Below, piece after piece: positions 1 through 8,267 of a stretch of 35,140 nt of DNA. Position 1 is the first letter of the stretch, and every line of letters begins with the position of its first letter. The notes below the pieces were generated by a model, which saw only the letters and a list, made by a program, of their open reading frames with translations, searched no databases and was not told where the DNA came from. The translations under genes were made by a program, and so were the position numbers. The stretch is from Bacteroidales bacterium UBA1215 (lineage in GTDB: Bacteria > Bacteroidota > Bacteroidia > Bacteroidales > WCHB1-69), in the NCBI GenBank assembly GCA_002309475.1, contig DBXJ01000059.1, positions 54,123 through 89,262 on the forward strand. Direction: 5' to 3'.

Positions 1-2
1 TA

Positions 3-554
3 GGGGCGGAACAATATTACGAAGCCGAAGTGCCTACGATAGGGAAAATGAACGCCCGCATCGACTATGTGCTTACCGACAACAACGGCGATTATGTGAT
101 TATCGATTTCAAATGGAACGAGAGCACAACTTACCAAAAGAAACTCGCACAAAATGATGCGTTGCAATTGGCGGTTTACAAGGCCGTAGTGGAAAAATAT
201 CTGGAAGACAATAATGAAAAACACAAGGTCTGTTTTATGGGCTACTATGCATTGCCTCGACACACCCTATACACCGTTTACAACAACTTGAATCACAAAA
301 ATATAGAAATGGTCGTACCAGGTAGCAGCAACGATTTGATGAAGTTGGCCACTAATTCCTATTCTTATAGAATAAAGCAAATAAAATCTGGCATTATAGA
401 AGAAGGAGAGAAGCTTGAACTCGCCAACTTGCAATATGTGAAAGATTCTGCAAGCAAGCAACTCTATCCACTTAGAGGCGACTACAATGATAACACTCTA
501 AAATCCACCAGTTATGGCAATAAAAACATCGTATTGAAAGGAGGACTTGAATAA
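3..554 (+). CDS. PD-(D/E)XK nuclease, AddB/RecB-like (C-terminal part, cut by window edge)
   Basis: This frame is open to the left edge, so only the last 183 codons are visible; a GTG at 30 is internal, not the start. The segment R-I-D-Y-V-L, then V-I-I-D-F-K-W, then a downstream Q-L-A-V-Y matches the D, D-x-K and Q(xxx)Y motifs of RecB-family PD-(D/E)XK nucleases. The stop TAA shares its last base with the ATG of the helicase-nuclease at 554 (TAATG), which implies translational coupling. With that partner the gene forms an AddAB-like pair, in which the B subunit supplies the second nuclease and normally an inactivated helicase domain upstream. The likely role is double-strand-end resection in repair or degradation of foreign DNA. 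A defence-island variant of the same pair is possible. Confidence 0.75.
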   Translation, partial: GAEQYYEAEVPTIGKMNARIDYVLTDNNGDYVIIDFKWNESTTYQKKLAQNDALQLAVYKAVVEKYLEDNNEKHKVCFMGYYALPRHTLYTVYNNLNHKNIEMVVPGSSNDLMKLATNSYSYRIKQIKSGIIEEGEKLELANLQYVKDSASKQLYPLRGDYNDNTLKSTSYGNKNIVLKGGLE

Positions 555-3500
555 TGAAAAACATTACCTATATCAATGCCGGAGCCGGTTCGGGCAAGAC
601 CTACCGCCTTACCGAAGAAATGGTTGACAAGGTCAAACATGGCCTTTGCACCCCGTCGCAGATCATCGCATCCACATTCACTACCGATGCTGCTGCCGAC
701 TTGAAGAAAAACGCCCGTGAGAAATTCCTGCAGCATAAATTGTTTTCAGAGGCGGCGGAACTTGATTCCGCGGCCATCGGAACAGTACATTCCATCGGTT
801 TGCAATATATCAAAAAATATTGGTACAAACTGGGACTGAGCGCTTCTGTCGAAACCATCACCGACGAAGCCAAAACGAGCTATCTCAATCGCACCCTAAC
901 CAAAGTTGTCACAGATGCCGATGTGGCCGCATTCAGAGATTTTGCCGAAACCTTTGACATCAAACAAAGTAGGTCAACCAAATATAACTATAATTTCTGG
1001 AAACCATTGGTTCAGGACATAGTGGAAACGGCCGACGCCTTTGGAATCAATAACTTGAAAACATCTGAATGCGAATCCAAAAAGATGGCTCAGTTGCTTT
1101 TAGGGAACAATGGACGTTTTTCCTTTATGCAAAACCCAACCAAGAGCGAAAACGATATGCGCGTCACGTATTATGGCTGCATTGAACGTGTATTCAAAAT
1201 TGCCCGTGAGTGGTCAAAATTGTTCGAACAGTTCAAAGATGAACACGGCTTGATTGAATTCAACGACATGGAGAGCAAGTTTATCCAACTGTTGCAAGAC
1301 GATGAAGTTAAAACAGATATCTCACAGTCGGTGAAATATGTCTTTGTGGATGAGTTCCAAGACTCCAACCCGAAGCAAATCCAGATTTTCGACTTGTTGT
1401 CGGATTTGGTGGAGCATAGCTATTGGGTGGGTGATCCCAAACAGGCCATCTATGGTTTCAGAGGTTGCGACACGGTGTTGGTTCAGGCCTTGACAGACAA
1501 AATCGTCGAAGATACAAAAAAGAAAGTCGCAGGTATGGACTTCGACACATTGCACGAGTCGCGCCGTTCTGTGAAGCCTTTGGTGGACACTACTTCGGCT
1601 GTTTTTACCAAGGTGTTTGACGATTTGGACTCTGATATGGTTGAGCTCACTGCCCATAGGAAAGAATTATTGCCCAACAACACCCCAGCACTATGGCATT
1701 GGGAACAGGAAAAGATGCTTGAGCCTGGCCAAAAAAGGGCTTCGGCCAGCAAAGATAAGCTTTTCAATTCTATAGCGCGTCAGATACGTGACATTGTGGA
1801 CGGCAAAAGCGAAATCAAATATGTCATTGACAAAGACAATAATCAATCCCGTCCCGTCCAATATTCCGATATAGCTGTCTTGGCGAGAAGCAATGCGGAT
1901 GTCGATGCCATTACGAATGCTCTGCAAGCCAAGGACATCCCTGTAGTAATGGAGAGCTTGGTGGATGTTAACTGCAAAGAATTGCGGCTTGTACGTCTGC
2001 TCCTCAACTACATAATTGACGAGTCGCTGCTTCTCAAAGCCGAAATCGCCCATCTTCTCTTCGGAGCGAAAACTGCCGATGTGATAGAGGACAATCAAAA
2101 AGTTCTGGGGGCACCCGATTTCGACAAATTGGCGGCTTTAAAAGAGAGACTTAAGACACTCCCGGTGAGCGACATTGTAAAAACGCTGGTCATCGAGTTG
2201 GATATTATCAACCGATGCCAGAAATGGGGCAAAGCCGAGAAACGCCAACGCACCTTGCAGGCTGTGATCGAAGATGCCAAATCATTTGATGACAATGCCA
2301 TATCCTTGGGACAAGCATCTTCCATAGAGCATTACCTTGAGCATCTTGACAAAGAAGGCGTTGTCATCAAGGAAGGTTTCTTCTGTGAAGGCGTCCATGT
2401 GCTGACCTACCACCGCTCAAAAGGTCTTCAATGGAACGTCGTTGTTCTCTGCTCTTTGGATGATGATTCACTGAACGTGAAGAAACTGAAAAAACGCTTT
2501 GTCTTCGGAGTCAATTATGTAAGAACAACCGCTCCTACGACAGACCAACTCTATTCTGATTATTATCTTACTTGTCTTCCAACTTTCCTTTCGGCATCCA
2601 ATGCCAACTTGCCCGAAGATATGCTGAATGATATTGGCACGTTAGGCACTTATATACAGTATGAAGACAGACTGCGTTACGAATCACAACGCCTTTTATA
2701 TGTTGGCGTCACGCGGGCACGCGACTATCTCATCACCACTTCGTTAGAAGGGAAAAATATGCAATGGCTACTCGAATGTGGCATTCAACCGGATATTAGC
2801 GGCTCTGCCGACTACAGAGCCGTTTGGGGCAACGGAACTGGCATAGAATTGTCGAAGTTTGTGCAGGTGGTTGATGATGGTAAATATGTGAGCAAATCAG
2901 AACCGACGGATTATTACTGTCGCAAGGATAATCTGTCATCCCCGGTTTTTGATGTGAAATATCTTTCTCCAAGCAAGTTGGTGGATGATGTATTGGCCAA
3001 TCAGGTGAAACCACAGGTGCTTTATCCTGTCCAGAACCAAGTGCCTCGTCCCATCAAGGTTGACCTTGGTGATGAATACGACATTATGGGCACCTGCATT
3101 CACAATGTCTTTGCCATCTACCGCCCCGAGGCCGACAGACGAGAGATGATCAGCAAGGCTCAACAGATAGTGGATGCCTATGGTATGGGCAGGATGTTGC
3201 CAGATGCGGAAGGCATTATCGATTCCATAGCTGGTCTTTACCAATATTTAGAAGAACAGTATGGAAAAGCCGCCAAGGTGGAGCATGAAGTGCCATTCCG
3301 TCACGACAATGACGGACAGGTCATCGCTGGCGAGATAGACTTGTTGTGGTTCACGGCTGAAACCGAGTGCGTTCTCATTGACTTCAAGAATTACCCCGGT
3401 GTGATGAGCAATGCCTTGAGTAAGACAAATAAGGAATACGTTGGTCACTATGCAGCACAGCTCAAGGCATACGAAGAGGCATTGGTGGCTGCCGGAATCA

Positions 3501-3562
3501 AAGTCAAGACAAAGCTGATATATTATTCTGTGCTTGGGTGCTTGGTGGAGATTACTTTTTAA
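554..3562 (+). CDS. UvrD-type helicase fused to PD-(D/E)XK nuclease, AddA-like
   Basis: A 1002-residue SF1 DNA helicase with a C-terminal nuclease. Visible motifs are Walker A A-G-A-G-S-G-K-T at residues 9-16, D-E-F-Q-D near 266-270, G-D-P-K-Q-A-I-Y-G-F-R-G shortly after, L-T-Y-H-R-S-K-G-L-Q (motif V) and L-Y-V-G-V-T-R-A-R (motif VI, about 714). The C-terminal nuclease shows G-E-I-D-L near 927, L-I-D-F-K near 940 and Q-L-K-A-Y near 968, a complete RecB-family active site. The layout equals AddA, although about 1000 residues is shorter than typical AddA (about 1200). It acts in the cytoplasm with the upstream AddB-like protein, unwinding and degrading DNA from ends using ATP. The start overlaps the upstream stop by one base. 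Repair AddAB is the simplest reading; the accessory surroundings leave a defence role open. Confidence 0.9.
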   Translation: MKNITYINAGAGSGKTYRLTEEMVDKVKHGLCTPSQIIASTFTTDAAADLKKNAREKFLQHKLFSEAAELDSAAIGTVHSIGLQYIKKYWYKLGLSASVETITDEAKTSYLNRTLTKVVTDADVAAFRDFAETFDIKQSRSTKYNYNFWKPLVQDIVETADAFGINNLKTSECESKKMAQLLLGNNGRFSFMQNPTKSENDMRVTYYGCIERVFKIAREWSKLFEQFKDEHGLIEFNDMESKFIQLLQDDEVKTDISQSVKYVFVDEFQDSNPKQIQIFDLLSDLVEHSYWVGDPKQAIYGFRGCDTVLVQALTDKIVEDTKKKVAGMDFDTLHESRRSVKPLVDTTSAVFTKVFDDLDSDMVELTAHRKELLPNNTPALWHWEQEKMLEPGQKRASASKDKLFNSIARQIRDIVDGKSEIKYVIDKDNNQSRPVQYSDIAVLARSNADVDAITNALQAKDIPVVMESLVDVNCKELRLVRLLLNYIIDESLLLKAEIAHLLFGAKTADVIEDNQKVLGAPDFDKLAALKERLKTLPVSDIVKTLVIELDIINRCQKWGKAEKRQRTLQAVIEDAKSFDDNAISLGQASSIEHYLEHLDKEGVVIKEGFFCEGVHVLTYHRSKGLQWNVVVLCSLDDDSLNVKKLKKRFVFGVNYVRTTAPTTDQLYSDYYLTCLPTFLSASNANLPEDMLNDIGTLGTYIQYEDRLRYESQRLLYVGVTRARDYLITTSLEGKNMQWLLECGIQPDISGSADYRAVWGNGTGIELSKFVQVVDDGKYVSKSEPTDYYCRKDNLSSPVFDVKYLSPSKLVDDVLANQVKPQVLYPVQNQVPRPIKVDLGDEYDIMGTCIHNVFAIYRPEADRREMISKAQQIVDAYGMGRMLPDAEGIIDSIAGLYQYLEEQYGKAAKVEHEVPFRHDNDGQVIAGEIDLLWFTAETECVLIDFKNYPGVMSNALSKTNKEYVGHYAAQLKAYEEALVAAGIKVKTKLIYYSVLGCLVEITF

Positions 3563-3608
3563 ATGTGCTTTATTATTTTTGAAAAATAGTTTCATAAAAC
3601 AGATTATT

Positions 3609-3899
3609 ATGACCAAATCCGAATTTGAAAGACAACGTGCGATGTTTGCCGAACATTACGATACACCGATTGTATCGCCACAACTGCGATGGAACGAGAA
3701 GTATCTCACTCCTGAATTGGAGAACTACACACCTATCATTGCCATTAATGACTTGGTGTATAAAAAATATGTGGTGTGTGCCATTCCAAAAGAGAAAGTG
3801 GAGTTTATGTTGATGCAGATACGACGCACCGACATTGTGTTGGCTGAATACGCTTCACTCGATGAAATGGTGCTTGATGGCTGGCGTATGGGTACTTAG
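3609..3899 (+). CDS. Hypothetical protein, 96 aa
   Basis: A small gene 46 bp after the helicase-nuclease stop. I chose the ATG at 3609 (MTKSEFERQR...) because the upstream part of the open frame lies in the AT-rich spacer and reads as non-coding. The protein is soluble, with no signal peptide or membrane segment, and ends in an acidic segment. I do not recognise the family. It may be co-transcribed with the AddAB-like pair, because no clear promoter or terminator lies in the short gap. Confidence 0.6.
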   Translation: MTKSEFERQRAMFAEHYDTPIVSPQLRWNEKYLTPELENYTPIIAINDLVYKKYVVCAIPKEKVEFMLMQIRRTDIVLAEYASLDEMVLDGWRMGT

Positions 3900-3930
3900 T
3901 AAAACTTTCAAAAGGTATAAGAAAATTAGT

Positions 3931-5220
3931 ATGAATTTTAAAACAATAGTTGTAGGCGGCAAAGAAATTCAATATTTTGTCAATGATAATGGTGCAAATA
4001 TTGAACTTGTCAAAATAGAACCCAATCAGTTTTATTGGTGGAATTTTTATTGCACGATCGACTTATATATCAACATTTATAATGATGATTTTACAAAAAA
4101 AGTTTCATTTCGTGTGGTCAATTTCAGCACAGGTATAGAAGGCGGTTCTTGGTTTGAAGAAGCAGATGAGGAGGATGAAAACTATAGGGAACCCACAGAA
4201 GAAGCTGCTTGGGCTGAAACTCTTGCTTATTTTGCCGTAGATGATCCATACGAAGCTTGGGAGCATAAAAAAGAGCTGTGGAATTCTTTCGATAAGTACA
4301 TGGAATTGCTAGAAGAATCCCCTCTTGCAATGTATCATGCCATGATAGATGATGAAATGGTGAAAAAATGCTGTTCATGTGGACATTTAGATAATGAAGG
4401 TGGCGTATTTGATTTTACAGTCATTACGCCTAAGCATGAAGAATTATATGATTGGGAGGGATGCTATAAGGATAATGAAGACAGGTATGTTGAAATACCT
4501 GTAAAAATTGGTTTGAATAGTTCCGGCACGGAAAGAAAAATTGTCAAGACGCTCTCAATTGACACACTTTTTTTGGATGAATACTTAGAAAAATCCGGTC
4601 CGAACGAGATTCTCAATATGGATGAAAAGACTGACTACAATGAGTTGAATGTCTTTATGGGAGAATGGCTGACAACGTTGTGGGGATGTGCCAAAAAAGG
4701 AAAACTGATAGGGGATTATTGTTTGGGAGGTTATGACTTACCAGATTGGGAAGGTGAATCAACTTTGGGTCTGCTGGGGTTTTGGAAATTAACCGATATA
4801 AAAAAACTAAAGATTAAAGATAGGGAATACACGGTTTTCTATTCAGGTGCTAAATATTGGGTTATTGATGATGAAAAGGCAGATACAGAAGAAGTTTTTT
4901 ATCCGCTATTCTTTACTGATGCCAAAGATTGTCCAAATGTAATTGCAAGTATAGAAGGCAAAATCAATTTCCCTGACAACAGCGAAGAGAGTATTGAGTT
5001 TTCAGTGGAATTGTCAGCTATTGAGAATAATATTATAGAGCATTATTATAAGTATGCAGAAAAATGGGAATATTTTCCGGAAGATCTTTACCATAAACTT
5101 GTCAACCATTTGCAAACAGCATATCTTGCACAAGTAAAGGGCAGACCCAATGCTATCCAATCGCTTGACGAACTTAATGCTTTGGAATGCCGGTATTCCT
5201 TTCCGAAAATGGAGGATTAG
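3931..5220 (+). CDS. Hypothetical protein, 429 aa
   Basis: I placed the start at the ATG at 3931 (MNFKTIVVGGK...); the 32 extra codons upstream would overlap the preceding gene out of frame. The protein is acidic and rich in aromatic residues, with no signal peptide or membrane span. A C-C-S-C-G-H segment near residue 150 has three cysteines but no clear second half of a zinc site. The remainder looks like alternating beta strands and acidic loops. I do not recognise the family. It is the last gene of the plus-strand group and converges with the ORF6N gene. Confidence 0.65.
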   Translation: MNFKTIVVGGKEIQYFVNDNGANIELVKIEPNQFYWWNFYCTIDLYINIYNDDFTKKVSFRVVNFSTGIEGGSWFEEADEEDENYREPTEEAAWAETLAYFAVDDPYEAWEHKKELWNSFDKYMELLEESPLAMYHAMIDDEMVKKCCSCGHLDNEGGVFDFTVITPKHEELYDWEGCYKDNEDRYVEIPVKIGLNSSGTERKIVKTLSIDTLFLDEYLEKSGPNEILNMDEKTDYNELNVFMGEWLTTLWGCAKKGKLIGDYCLGGYDLPDWEGESTLGLLGFWKLTDIKKLKIKDREYTVFYSGAKYWVIDDEKADTEEVFYPLFFTDAKDCPNVIASIEGKINFPDNSEESIEFSVELSAIENNIIEHYYKYAEKWEYFPEDLYHKLVNHLQTAYLAQVKGRPNAIQSLDELNALECRYSFPKMED

Positions 5221-5284
5221 CAATCAAAGATTCTAAAAAAGTAATAAAATTCTATAGTCATCCTAAAGGGATTGTTATCTACTG

Positions 5285-5302
5285 ATTGATATTATTATCA
5301 AT
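5285..5302. terminator. Weak AT-rich hairpin between convergent genes
   Basis: A perfect 7-bp inverted repeat (ATTGATA / TATCAAT) with a 4-base loop lies between the convergent genes ending at 5220 (plus) and 5354 (minus). The stem has little GC and no strong T tract on either side, so termination is only a possibility from position. Confidence 0.25.
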
Positions 5303-5353
5303 GATAAGAATATTTTGTTTATTGATTTTGTTGGCAAATAATGCAAGAAAATG

Positions 5354-6346
5354 TTATTTTACTTTTCCCAGCAGTTCTTTAGCTGTCATCTCCATCTTGT
5401 TGAAAGAGAACCATCGTTTGCCAAGGTCTTTTAGTGAAGCACCGATATGATAGACGGTGTTGTCAATGCAGAGGTATCGGTCGTGAACTCGGTCAAATTG
5501 CTTTACATTGATGGGTTGATATTGTGCATTGTGTTTTGCAAGGTCGAGGGATAACTGCTGTTTGATTATCTTGGTGTAGATGGTGGCAGTCACATTTAAA
5601 TTTCGCTTGTCGAGCATTGTCAGCACGGTATCATCTACATAGTTGTCGAAAAGCACAATGCTCTTTTTTGCCGATCGGATAAGATCGGAAACAAAGGTGT
5701 AGGCGTCGAAAATTTGTCCGTCAAAGAAGATGCCCTGTGTGGGAGTCTTGATTTTGTCATCTAGATGTTGGAGTATTTGCTCCACTTTTTTGTCGGTGTC
5801 CTGCTGGTGTGCTGCCAATGCCAACTGATTGTGCTCAATCACCTCAATCCGCTGGAACATTTGTGCATTGGCGGCTAAAAAGTGGCGTGTAGCGACAAAA
5901 GCACGCATTATGCGGATGTTGGCTTCAATGGCAGTCTGAGAATGGAGTACACTACTAAGCATTGCAATGCCAATCTCCGTAAAAGCATAAGGCAAGTATC
6001 TTGTTCCTCCCCGTGTGTTTGAGGTCGCAAATTGCGACCTCAAAGATTTGTCGCTCGTGTTTAAGGTCGCAATTTGCGACCTTAAACTAATTGCCTCTTC
6101 TCGTGTAAGTTGAAACATAAAATCATCAGGGAAACGGTTAGTATTACGTTTTACTGCTTCATTAAGTCGCTTTGTTTCTACACCATAAATCATTGCCAAA
6201 TCACGGTCAAGTATTACTTGTACACCCCGAAGGGTGATTATCATTTGCTCAATTTTCTCCATTGGTATGAGGTGGTTACAATTTGTTGCCACTTCTGTAT
6301 TATTTATAGCAACAGTCTCTATATCAACCTTTTTATTCTTTGCCAT
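5354..6346 (-). CDS. ORF6N-domain protein with C-terminal phospholipase-D-like region
   Basis: I chose the ATG at 6346 (MAKNKKVDIE...); a further 20 in-frame codons upstream look non-coding. Residues about 25-130 match the ORF6N/KilA-N-type domain (I-I-T-L-R-G-V-Q-V-I-L-D-R-D-L-A, then L-P-Y-A-F-T-E-I-G-I-A-M-L), a DNA-binding domain common in phage and Bacteroidota accessory genes. The C-terminal part (V-L-F-D-N-Y-V-D-D, then H-D-R-Y-L-C-I-D ... G-A-S-L-K-D-L-G) resembles a PLD-like fold with a degenerate H-x-K half site (Tyr in place of Lys), so catalysis is doubtful. The linker of the ORF6N domain carries a tandem S-L-R-S-Q-x-A-T repeat encoded by two large palindromes. The likely role is regulation or nucleic-acid binding; the partner is unknown. 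Confidence 0.85.
   Translation of the reverse strand: MAKNKKVDIETVAINNTEVATNCNHLIPMEKIEQMIITLRGVQVILDRDLAMIYGVETKRLNEAVKRNTNRFPDDFMFQLTREEAISLRSQIATLNTSDKSLRSQFATSNTRGGTRYLPYAFTEIGIAMLSSVLHSQTAIEANIRIMRAFVATRHFLAANAQMFQRIEVIEHNQLALAAHQQDTDKKVEQILQHLDDKIKTPTQGIFFDGQIFDAYTFVSDLIRSAKKSIVLFDNYVDDTVLTMLDKRNLNVTATIYTKIIKQQLSLDLAKHNAQYQPINVKQFDRVHDRYLCIDNTVYHIGASLKDLGKRWFSFNKMEMTAKELLGKVK
6018..6044. repeat. 27-bp perfect coding palindrome, copy 1
   Basis: Thirteen-bp arms (TTTGAGGTCGCAA and its complement) flank a single central base. It lies inside the ORF6N gene and encodes one L-R-S-Q-F-A-T unit. The core GGTCGCAA(N)TTGCGACC is identical to that of the copy at 6059-6087. Confidence 0.9.
6059..6087. 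repeat. 29-bp perfect coding palindrome, copy 2
   Basis: Fourteen-bp arms (GTTTAAGGTCGCAA and its complement) flank one central base. It encodes the L-R-S-Q-I-A-T unit of the ORF6N protein. It starts 14 bp after copy 1 and shares its core, so the pair probably arose by duplication. Confidence 0.9.
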
Positions 6347-6577
6347 ATAACATTTCTTAAAATATTCTAAAAAACGGAAATATGCCGTATTTATTGTATA
6401 AACCAATGAATTTTAGGCAATGTAGAAAAATAATCTATGCAATTATTGAAACAAGTGCATCCTCAAGCCGATTTTTGTCTTGTAGTTCCATTAGCAGTCG
6501 TTTAATTAGATTCAGTTTCGCTTACAAATCTTGGCATATTATATTTTATACGAATAAATGGATAATACGGCTTAACA

Positions 6578-6781
6578 TTATTGTCCGAACAAGGTTACGA
6601 GCAGCCAAACCAGCCCAATAAAGAACAATGCCTCAATGATGAATCCGAGAAAACCGCCAAGAAGGGCGAAGGGCAGGGTAAGGATGTCCCATAGATGAGC
6701 AAGTATGTCGAGCAGAACCGGCCCGAAAAACTTAATAACAACCACTACCGCCACAATTACTAGTATTACCGTAAGTATCAT
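6578..6781 (-). CDS. Small membrane protein, 67 aa
   Basis: The ATG at 6781 gives MILTVILVIVAVVVVIKFF..., a first hydrophobic helix straight from the start, then a second and probably a third hydrophobic stretch up to ...LLVTLFGQ. The longer open frame to 6877 overlaps the neighbouring gene and adds a lysine-rich tail, so I rejected it. It is probably an inner-membrane protein of two or three spans. Its function is unknown. It lies 25 bp after the stop of the 264-aa gene and may share its transcript. Confidence 0.6.
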   Translation of the reverse strand: MILTVILVIVAVVVVIKFFGPVLLDILAHLWDILTLPFALLGGFLGFIIEALFFIGLVWLLVTLFGQ

Positions 6782-6806
6782 TTGTCTTTTGTTTTCGTTA
6801 TTGCAT

Positions 6807-7601
6807 TTATTGTTTATTTTTAGTTTCCAATTCCTTTTGCTTCTTCCATTCTTCCTCCTCACGAAGTTGTTCATCATACTTCGCTTTCAGTTTTGTCCGC
6901 AGTGATTTCGGCACAGGTTTGGTAGGTTGGAACACTTTGGGTGATTCTGGATGGGAGTGATTGTCGCCCTTGCCTAATGAATACACCAAATAGCTGTCAT
7001 CGCTATAGTCCCAATGGAAAATGCAGTTTTCTTCCTTTTCTTCAATGCTTTTGTTGCGACAAGGTTTTTTGCAATCCTCCTCCACACATAACTTCCAGCA
7101 TCGCTGCCGGTAACTGTCATAGTCATCTGTGGTGGGTTGTGCGTGCCATACAATACAAAGTTCCGCATACCATTCGGTAATCACTTCAACAATATCGCCC
7201 GGCCGGAAGCGGATTTTGTCGGGAGTACGTCCTTTGAAATGATGCTTGCAACCACTATCAAGCAGACATTCGTCGTTGGGTTGCCCATTGGCGGTGTAGG
7301 TTCGCACAGATTGAATATCATCCACAAAATCTGCATCCAATTTAAGTTCCGTTATCTTGTAGGCGAGGACAATATCGTGTCCGCAACTTTTTTCATTCAT
7401 ATGGTATTCTTCATCCTCGGCCATATACTTCATCCGATTTTGTTCGTACTCTTGGCAATCCTTAACATCCTTGTGCATTTGTTTTTCGGCATTCGCCAAG
7501 GTGGAGAACAATCCTAAGTCATACGTTTGGGTCTTCCGAAACGGATAACGTGCTTTACTGTTGGTGTAGATTCTTATTAATTTAAAAACTGTTTTCATCA
7601 T
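6807..7601 (-). CDS. Tandem paralogue 1 of the MKTVFKL / GDIVEV family, 264 aa
   Basis: The protein begins M-M-K-T-V-F-K-L; a second ATG at 7598 matches the start of its neighbour and is equally likely. Features shared with the next two genes are the N-terminal F-K-L segment, Y-T-A-N-G-Q-P-N-D, the motif G-R-T-P-D-K-I-R-F-R-P-G-D-I-V-E-V, then a strand E-L-C-I-V with a T-T, D-D-S-Y-x-V, and H-S-H-P ... F-Q-P-T near the C-terminus. There is no signal peptide or membrane span, and the tail is a charged helix rich in Glu and Lys. The GDIVEV segment reads like a small beta-barrel entrance, but I cannot name the family. It lies 9 bp downstream of paralogue 2, so they are likely one operon. Confidence 0.75.
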   Translation of the reverse strand: MMKTVFKLIRIYTNSKARYPFRKTQTYDLGLFSTLANAEKQMHKDVKDCQEYEQNRMKYMAEDEEYHMNEKSCGHDIVLAYKITELKLDADFVDDIQSVRTYTANGQPNDECLLDSGCKHHFKGRTPDKIRFRPGDIVEVITEWYAELCIVWHAQPTTDDYDSYRQRCWKLCVEEDCKKPCRNKSIEEKEENCIFHWDYSDDSYLVYSLGKGDNHSHPESPKVFQPTKPVPKSLRTKLKAKYDEQLREEEEWKKQKELETKNKQ

Positions 7602-7610
7602 ATTGTTTAT

Positions 7611-8267
7611 TTATTTTTGTTTTAATGACAGCAGGAGTCTCCGCTGTGCTTTGGTGATTTTTCGGGTAGGGGTGAATAAAGAGACAGGGGATGGATGTTC
7701 GTGGGCACCATCGCCGTAATGCTCCAACACGCAGTAGGTGTCATCGGTGTCGTCCAATGGATAGTCGTGAGTTATTTCACGTTTTGTGGGTTCTCGATGG
7801 AGAAGCTTCCGTAATCTTTCTGTGCATAATTCCTGATATTTCTGACACTCCTCCACAGTGCGTGGGGTTGCTGCCACAATGCAGAGTTGCACTTCGTTGT
7901 ATCCCACCATTTCCACAATGTCACCGACTTGGAAATGTATGCGGTCGGCAGTACGCCCATAGTAGGGTGTGAAAGTAGCCACATCGCTGTAATCGTTCAA
8001 GCTGCCGTCAGCCGTATAGGAGTAGGACGATTTGCGGCATAAACGTGTGGTGTATCTCACGCCGTCCACCACGTTTTCGGTAAGGAAGAAAGCATAAGTG
8101 TCGTCATCTTGGAATTCGGCGATGTATTGTTTCATAAACTTCTCCGCTTTCTTCCGAGAGGAGAAGTAGCCCATATCCATAAAGTCAACTGATCGAACGA
8201 AACCATTCTCCCGCATTCGGTCACCTTTCTTCAAATAGCATTTTTCAAGTTTAAATACTGTTTTCAT
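7611..8267 (-). CDS. Tandem paralogue 2 of the MKTVFKL / GDIVEV family, 218 aa
   Basis: The start at 8267 (MKTVFKLEKC...) is chosen because it overlaps the stop of the upstream paralogue by four bases (ATGA) and matches paralogue 1; the open frame to 8411 is only overlap. Shared features are S-S-R-K-K-A-E-K near residue 40, Y-T-A-D-G-S-L-N-D, G-R-T-A-D-R-I-H-F-Q-V-G-D-I-V-E-M, then V-Q-L-C-I-V, D-D-T-Y-C-V, and H-E-H-P-S-P ... F-T-P-T. It is cytosolic by appearance, of unknown function. It is the shortest and cleanest member and the best query for the family. Confidence 0.8.
   Translation of the reverse strand: MKTVFKLEKCYLKKGDRMRENGFVRSVDFMDMGYFSSRKKAEKFMKQYIAEFQDDDTYAFFLTENVVDGVRYTTRLCRKSSYSYTADGSLNDYSDVATFTPYYGRTADRIHFQVGDIVEMVGYNEVQLCIVAATPRTVEECQKYQELCTERLRKLLHREPTKREITHDYPLDDTDDTYCVLEHYGDGAHEHPSPVSLFTPTRKITKAQRRLLLSLKQK

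Noticed and set aside
6018..6087. Palindromes as insertion-sequence ends or a terminator
   Set aside because: They lie inside an intact coding region, have no transposase between them and no T tract.
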